Shown here: in pieces, positions 57,913-64,000 of the stretch
Layout: each line of letters begins with the position of its first letter
Position numbering within the stretch: the stretch's first letter is position 1
DNA from: Adineta ricciae
Lineage: Eukaryota; Rotifera; Eurotatoria; Adinetida; Adinetidae
Reading direction: 5' to 3'
Assembly: GCA_905250025.1 (NCBI GenBank)
Contig: CAJNOJ010000153.1
Coordinates: forward strand, 124,001-188,000
Length of the DNA: 64,000 bases
Position numbers and translations under genes: made by a program
Notes under the pieces: generated by a model
Seen by the model: only the letters and a program-made list of their open reading frames with translations
What the model was told of the DNA's origin: nothing
The model's database searches: none

Positions 57913-60268
57913 TTAAAAAATACAATCATTGTCTGGAGTTACAGGAATCCAAGGCAGTTCAATTTGATATTTTGCTACTCGGCGGACAAAATTATCAGTC
58001 TTAATCTGCCTTTTCTGAACCATCTGTGGATCGATGTGTTGGACCGATTGAGCTAATTTGTAGGCTATCTGCATATAAATGAACGCTTGAGTATAATCAA
58101 GCATGAGGGTATAACACTGTTTGATCCGATCTAATATATCAAAAATCGTCTCACTGTATCCAAGAATATTTTCATAGATTTCCAATTCGTTTAATGCGTA
58201 ATGAATACTTTCTTTATACAACCCATGTTTTGAGTAAAATATGGATATCTTCCGATATGATTGAATGAGTTGAGATGGATATTTTTGCTTGGCAGCATGT
58301 GAAACTTCAATTAGCAATTTCGTTTGCTTTTCTTTAAAGTCTTTCAGCTGATTCTCAGCTGTCTCCAAGCAATCTTCTATATGAATTAGGCGAGGGTGAT
58401 CTTTGTCAAGAGTTCCTTCTTCATCGAGAACTGATAATTTCTTTTTACAGAATTTAATGAAGCGACGATGATCGTCAGGAGTTTTGACTTCATGCAAAAT
58501 GTCCGTCAATATATCAGATAATGTCTGATTATCTGCAGGTAGATATTCCTCGCTGACAGCTAATCGTCGATACTGGAGCTCGAGCGATTGTTGAAGTTTT
58601 TCATTGTGCTGGCAATTCCAAGCTAAGTCTTCGATACATTCACTCATTGCCGGACTGGCGACTTTCAATTGTTCATAGATTTGTAACGCCTGGGTAAGAT
58701 AGGTTCCAGCTTGCACATATTTCGCGTGAAACGCCATTGTACGCAATAAATTGGCTTTTGTCAGAGTAGGTTCATCTGTTTTCTTGTCTTCCTCTTCGAG
58801 TTCTTCCTGTAAATCCTGTAGAATAATATTATCCGCCCTTTTTTCAATGAGATCTCGTTTTCGTCGAAGTTTTTCTTCAATCTTATAGTATTTGACCGCT
58901 TTTGAGTCCTGCCCTCGTCGATGATGAATATCACCGATTGCTTCATAAATATTGGGCAGATCTGGATGCGTTTGATCAATTTTCCTCAATAATTCATGAA
59001 AATATTCTAGCGCATGATTAGTTTTATCGAGATTTTTACTTAAGATTTTCCCAAAATAAATCATCGGCGACGTTGACCGAAAATCGTAACTAGCTAACTG
59101 ACAATGTTCACGAATTAAATCAGATCTATCATCAGTGGCATTCAAATAAAACACCCAATGTTGATTTGTATCATCATAATCCATTGAGATAATTCGAAAT
59201 GTTGAACCCAAAGAAAATAACACTTCTTCTTCCTGGGAAAATTGACTCATCCGACGAATATCCGCACAAAATACTGATTGTAAACGAGTTGGATTAACTT
59301 CGATGTGTAATCTCACACGAGCTAAATGATCTTCAATGATTCCTGTACCAGCAAATATGTGAGCAACGTTGATATTACGGGAAGTAGAGAGAAAGCTATT
59401 GATTGAAATTAAATTTCCAACGCTCTGTTTCAATCGCTCGAGTTCGTCTTTATGTAATCGAAAACCACTATATAAAGTCCATGTTTGATCATCTTTTTGT
59501 TTCTTGTGCTCACATTCGATTGCTGAACATAAAAGTTTCAGCCAATAGCGAAAGCGATAAACCAAAAGCATATCTTCAGTCCTTAGGGCATGGTTAGCCA
59601 ATTTGAAGAAGAACGTATTTCGAGTGTACCTAAATAAGCACGGATATACATTCCATAGGGAAAATGTTTGAACTTTACCAACGTATCGCAGTACGTTCAT
59701 TGTTCGACTTTCGATATTGTTGAATAATTCGTTCTTCACGAGGATTAGATTGATAATAATCTGAACAGAATCGTAGCATTTCTTCTTTCGCTTGTTCATC
59801 TGTAGGTAGTTGCTTCAAAGTATGAAATAAAATCTGATACCAGAGGAAGGTATTGAATTTGCTCTTTAAATCTTGGCTACTGCGTTGCATTTGATCGAAT
59901 ACGGAGAATGGTAGAGCTTGTTTTTCTAGGGAAATACATTCTGCTTGCACAGCTTGTTCTAATTTGCTTTCAGAACGGAATATTTCAGGTATAGGATCGT
60001 GTTGATCAAATTTAACTGTCAAAGGAGACAGAGATCGAGTGAACACGAGGAAACTCCGAATATGACGACAGAGTTTCAATCGAGTGTGAATTTCCTTTGC
60101 TAAACGATCGGCAACAATAAGTAAAACGTGGACCTGACGCTTGGACTCGATGAAGGCCATAGCTGCATCTACATCAGAATAGCGGCGAGTTAATTTTGAA
60201 TATGGTTCGGGTGAGAATTCTGTTGGTAGATCGACAAACACAAGGTAAAATGTTTCATTTTCATCCAT
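57913..60268 (-). CDS. ADP-ribosyltransferase with TPR-like C-terminal region
   Basis: 768 residues, exons 60268-59679 and 59629-57913 joined by a 49-bp intron (the TG|G completes Trp in IRWYTRNTF). Residues 1-190: N-terminal domain common in bdelloid ART-TPR proteins (FYLVFVDLPTEF, LIVADRLAKEI). Then the ART core: FKLANHALRTEDMLLVYRFR, WTLYSGFRLHKDEL, ISINSFLSTSRNINV (Ser-Thr-Ser motif) and FSQEEEVLFSLGS (Glu-x-Glu). From about residue 390, repeated TPR-like helices (IYEAIGDIHHRRGQDSKAVK, KISIFYSKHGLYKESIHYAL). The first Arg of the R-S-E triad, usually in Y-R-G, is Ser here (YSG), so transfer activity is doubtful. It would use NAD+. Confidence 0.75.
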
Positions 60269-60618
60269 TTCTAATTGATGAAAGCACTATACACTGGATA
60301 ACAATACAGGATTAGTCATCTATCTACTATTTTATCCTGTTTGCCGTGGAGCTTCTATCGATAAGTTGACTTTTGGAGGACTAATGTATGAGAACAACAA
60401 TGTGTGCTTTTATTGCCATTCTTCATATCAGACAAGTGCGCCATCTGGCATTCGTCCGATACAGAAGTAAATGGGATAAATATTCTCTGAATATATTTTG
60501 AATTACAAACGTTAATGATTAAAAATGAGACAAACAACACAAAGTATGCTAAAGAAAAGAAACAATGATAAGTTTGCTCTTGTATATCGACCATATTCTT
60601 TCACTCTGTTACATACGC
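60269..60618. other. intergenic
   Basis: Short spacer between the ART-TPR and FG-GAP genes, both on the minus strand; nothing recognised. Confidence 0.4.
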
Positions 60619-61424
60619 TTAATGTGTACGACATTGACACGGATTGATTAGAACATGTAGAACATCATTGACAAGTTCTATGTTAAGTACTTTTTGGCAA
60701 TTATCACGATCGAAATCGTTGATATTGTCGAAAGAATTATTGACCGTGCTCGAATAAATGATTTGCGTCTGAAACTGTCCGTTCTCATCTCCTAGGAGAC
60801 CATAGATTACATTGGATGAAACGGAACCAACAACGATATCCAAATACTTATCATCATTCAAATGGCTTAGAGATACTGTACTCAATGATGTAAAAGACGG
60901 CATAGTTATCTGTTGATTACTATGAAAAGTCTCATTCTGGTACCGATAGCGCATGGAAACAGTATTTTTCCAACTGTGTAAGAAGACGATATCGGATTGA
61001 TGATCATGATCGAAATCAGCAGCTATCATTTGTACTTGAGAAGTATCAAACGAAGTGTAAAGCCATTTGGGAGATTGGAAACTTCCGTTCGTGTTCTGGA
61101 AGAATACATGAATATGAAGAGAACGACGATTGAACACAGCAATATCCAAATAGCTATCATTGTTATAATCAGCGATAGCCAATTGTTGCGGATCGCTAGT
61201 ATATTCTATGAATAATGTTGATAGTGTTGAGTAGGTTCTGTTTTCATCGCCGAAGTATAGATAAACTTCGTTGGTGTATTTAGCTATCACGATCAAATCT
61301 AAATTGGTATCGTTATTGAGATCAACAATACTGATATCGGTTGGGTAGTGTGAAACAAATATTGGGTTTATGTTCGATATTTCAAACGTTTTATTTTCGG
61401 TGCCCAATAAAAAATAGATCTCCC
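60619..61424 (-). CDS. FG-GAP/VCBS-repeat protein, 5'-incomplete
   Basis: Last exon (61424-60619) of an integrin-alpha-like propeller protein; preceded by a TTCTAG acceptor, and the frame continues upstream (EIYFLLGTENKTFE). Repeats carry Ca-binding-type loops: VDLNNDTNLDLIV, ADYNNDSYLDIAV, ADFDHDHQSDIVF and LSHLNDDKYLDIVV. It ends with a Cys pair (PCQCRTH). Upstream exons were not found before the N at 61606, so the protein is truncated by the junction. Probably secreted or surface-exposed. Confidence 0.7.
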
Positions 61425-61605
61425 CTAGAAAAGAAAGGGTTATTCGTAAGTTTAATAAAACTGTTCAATGATAGATATTCGATTTTTCCCTGAATCTTTA
61501 CAATAGACAGTATGTATTTCAAAAGCTGAACGCTGTTTGGTATAAAATTTTGAGATTAAGTACTGCTTAGATGTAATACCTGCGGAGCCAAAAAAACTAC
61601 TAAGT

Positions 61606-61606
61606 N
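61606..61606. other. single-N junction 3
   Basis: Joins the FG-GAP upstream region to a 124-bp unique stretch with repeated AACCGC-like words (61607-61730) and then to sequence resembling 26192 onward. Unlike the other two junctions, the two sides do not overlap each other. Confidence 0.85.
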
Positions 61607-61730
61607 GCTGCACCACACCGCTGTTAACCGCGGTTTCTTTTCGACACAGCGACCTTCAACGATATAACCGCAGCCATTATGAAAAAACCGCGACGATCAG
61701 CGGTATCTGTTTCAAAATTTTTTCGTGAGA

Positions 61731-64000
61731 AGAGAACAGATTTTGTCGAAGCATTCGATTTCCTCCGATATAGCTTGACCGTTCGAAAGATTTTCACTGA
61801 TGTTTATACCATTACGTAGCAACAATCAAATCAAAGTTAGATTTACTTACCCAGTGAAAATCTCATGAATGATAATATTGATTTATCAAACAATGGAAAA
61901 CAGCTGTTCCGTCGTGAAAAAACTAAAATAGTATAAAAACCATTTAGATAAGTAAAGATCAAAAACTAATTGAATCTATATTAATTATAACTTCCGAAAA
62001 GCTAGCTACATCGATGATTAGCGCCCCACGGATCTTGTCGAACGTTATCAAGTATATATACAACGACCATTAGCATCGATAGAAATGGAAGTTCGATCCT
62101 GTGTGTCAATATCAGGTGAAAATATCTCGCCAGTACGATCTTGGAGAACATCAATCGTTTTTACAATTTATTTGGGGATTATGTAGTAGATTGCAACATG
62201 AATCGACTGGTACAACATGCTACGCTCACTTACAATGTCCGCATTTGTCGATGCGGGTGCCGATGCAGAACACTGCTGGTAATTGTAAATCAATGTGCTG
62301 TTGGACAGTGCATTCCTAAAGAATTCTGTCGAAATAGCATAATTGTTCGCGGCGTCCTCGATGGCAGCCGTGAAGCCGATGTTTTGAGTCGAGGAAATAC
62401 CGAAGTAGAAGATATCTTTTGTGTCAATCTTCTACCCTCACACCCTTGTTCCCAGACAAATGATAAATATATCTATTGCACAGATCTATGATGGTCGAAT
62501 TGATTGTCTCGGTTCTTATGACGAACCATTGCTGCGCTCTCCGAATACTTTGCAAATTTTTTACTACAATAGCACAAATCAACAATCATGTTTTGACACT
62601 TTATACTCATGTTATGACAATGACAAGTGCGCCCGGGAAGCAGATCGTGCGTACTGTCGAAATACGTCACATAATTCATCGTTAAATACTTTTCAATTGG
62701 CAAATTTGAATAAAAGTATAGAGTTTGTTTCAATAGAGCATCATTATCATTGCGGACTGGTTGTTCATATTTGGTTGAGCTCTCAAAAGAATCTGACAAA
62801 ACGTACTTGTCTTTGTTTACCAAATTACTACGGTCCATAATCTCAATAGCAAATCCATCGTATCAGCCTTGGACTTCGATTTCGAGCTCAACGTGATTCC
62901 TGGTAAACAGTAACTATTCACCATCGTTATTCTCCTTATGTACAACACCAACGCAAGAACGATTCATTCCATTCAGCAGCACATCGAGGCAGTTTATTAT
63001 TCTCGTTGAAATCTTCTTTTTTATCCGTTTTACCGTTTGCCACTTCTGATTGTCACATTCAGCATTTGTTCATCGGATTCCCTATTCCTAAGAATAAACG
63101 CCAATATGAATCGATCGATCTGCATCTGCCCGATGAACAAATTCGCTTTCCGCTGTTATCTGATCAATTCAGTATGTCACGCAAAAAATTCGACGTGTCA
63201 AATACCATAATTTATCATGTTCAAAACAATCATTGAGTCTCTCTTACTTTTATAATAATATTCATTTCTGTGTCTGTTATGGGCACCATAGCAAACGTTT
63301 AGTCAATTGTTTCGAGTTCGATCATGGTCAGAAATTCAATTATTCTGGTCCAAGTGCTCGCAAAAACAATAGACTTTGCTTTGAAGATAGCTTAGATTAT
63401 TCCAAGCGTCCGGTCTGTTCTTGTGTATCATGTTACTACAGAACATATACTGTCAGTTTAGTACCAATGGATTTGGTTTATCACTCGACGCTATTCTAGG
63501 TTTTCACATACTTCTAAACGTGGGAATATCGCCACTAGCCAACGATCGTTAAAGTCGGTTCGATCTTAACTGTGCCTTTTGTCTTCGTTGGCCGTCTCAA
63601 CGCTATTTTAACTTAATTTACTTTTCAAAACAGAGGTATGCCTCATGCAGGTTGTGGGGCTGTATTTACTATCGTCTTCGATAACGAATTTGTTCTCAAT
63701 AAGCTTATTCGGATGGAAATTTATGATCTTGATTCTTACACAAACGGATAGGATTACAAATCGATCGTTCTTGTGAGTGGAATATTATTCCGTGGATTTT
63801 CTCCTTCGAATTGGTTTAAATATTGATCAATGACTACACGCATGTGTTGCGATCGAAAGAGCAACAGCTGTCTTGTACGCGGTGTTCGGCTCTCTATAAC
63901 CAAAAGTAAACAATTAGCTAACTTCGTTGTTATTAGCATTGTGATAATCATCAGTATAACATCGATTCATGATCCTTTTCATCGGCATTTAAATTGACAA
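61731..64000. repeat. dispersed repeat unit 3b (partner 26192-29350)
   Basis: Starts with GAGAACAGATTT...CGAAGCATTCGATTTCC, shared with 26193, and runs to the end of the window. Two large gaps relative to the partner. Confidence 0.7.
62050..64000 (+). pseudogene. LDLa/EGF GPCR, decayed copy 2 (continues past window)
   Basis: Pieces homologous to 26820-29760: NINRFYNLFGDYVVDC, HRSMMVELIVSVL-like and CFDTLYSCYDNDKC (62570-62640, better preserved than in copy 1), an EGF piece (LTKRTCLCLPNYYGP), and later the CYYRT...VSLVPMDLVYHSTLF segment. Stops occur in the 7TM region (for example AACGGATAGG near 63745). The large deletion relative to copy 1 joins at a TTGTTC word near 62445. Confidence 0.65.

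Noticed and set aside
57447..58004. Two plus-strand open frames
   Set aside because: The first begins with TTG, neither has a domain, and the second overlaps the end of the ART-TPR gene.
59630..59700. ART-TPR as two separate or frameshifted genes
   Set aside because: A 49-bp intron joins the two reading frames at a split Trp codon.
1..64000. Bacterial operons, CRISPR arrays, telomeric repeats, intact transposons, tRNA genes
   Set aside because: None recognised. The gene structure is eukaryotic throughout. tRNAs could be missed without a covariance-model search.

Overview
This window looks like nuclear DNA of a bdelloid rotifer (Adineta or Rotaria type). It is AT-rich, and the introns I could resolve are GT-AG and mostly 46-73 bp. 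The gene content is the usual bdelloid mix: NHL-repeat and kelch proteins, F-box/LRR proteins, LDLa-GPCRs and FMRFamide-receptor-like GPCRs, and ADP-ribosyltransferases fused to TPR or NHL repeats. Two conserved housekeeping genes, NOP56 and an SLC35E3-type transporter, anchor the eukaryotic assignment. No bacterial operons, CRISPR arrays or intact transposons were seen. The species call is inference from gene content.

The window is not one simple locus. Single N characters at 2001, 15030 and 61606 split it into four blocks. At the first two, the end of the left block and the start of the right block are the same region in slightly different form: 395-2000 matches 2002-3608, and 5026-15029 matches 15031-25794. 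This tail-to-head overlap is what unmerged alleles look like, so many genes appear twice. The right block after 61606 instead resembles an internal stretch of the third block, about 26190-29350.

Layout. 0-5.2 kb: SLC35E3-like transporter (two copies) and NOP56 on the minus strand, the complete copy carrying a stop at a splice junction. 5.2-15.0 kb and again 15.2-25.8 kb: EGF-domain membrane protein, NHL-kelch pseudogene, a 309-residue protein with a new-looking repeat, a decayed two-TM membrane protein, an F-box protein and a LysM membrane protein. 26.8-31.4 kb: decayed LDLa-GPCR and decayed ART-NHL fusion. 31.7-36.5 kb: two secreted genes (one RGM/VWD-like), a methyltransferase pseudogene, an orphan Cys-rich gene and a small possibly myristoylated protein. 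37.6-42.5 kb: a membrane-anchored methyltransferase-like protein and an intact NHL protein. 43.1-47.1 kb: a 1322-residue protein made of three tandem two-TM units. 47.8-57.0 kb: GPCRs (two intact, two decayed), a tandem pair of secreted 2H-phosphoesterase-like proteins and an F-box protein. 57.9-61.4 kb: ART-TPR gene and a partial FG-GAP protein. 61.6-64 kb: second decayed LDLa-GPCR.

The main themes are surface proteins, secreted proteins and sensing receptors in multicopy families, and allele pairs of which one member is often broken. I reconstructed exons by eye from splice signals, reading frame and comparison of the two alleles. Those gene models are stronger than single reading frames but have not been tested against transcripts.
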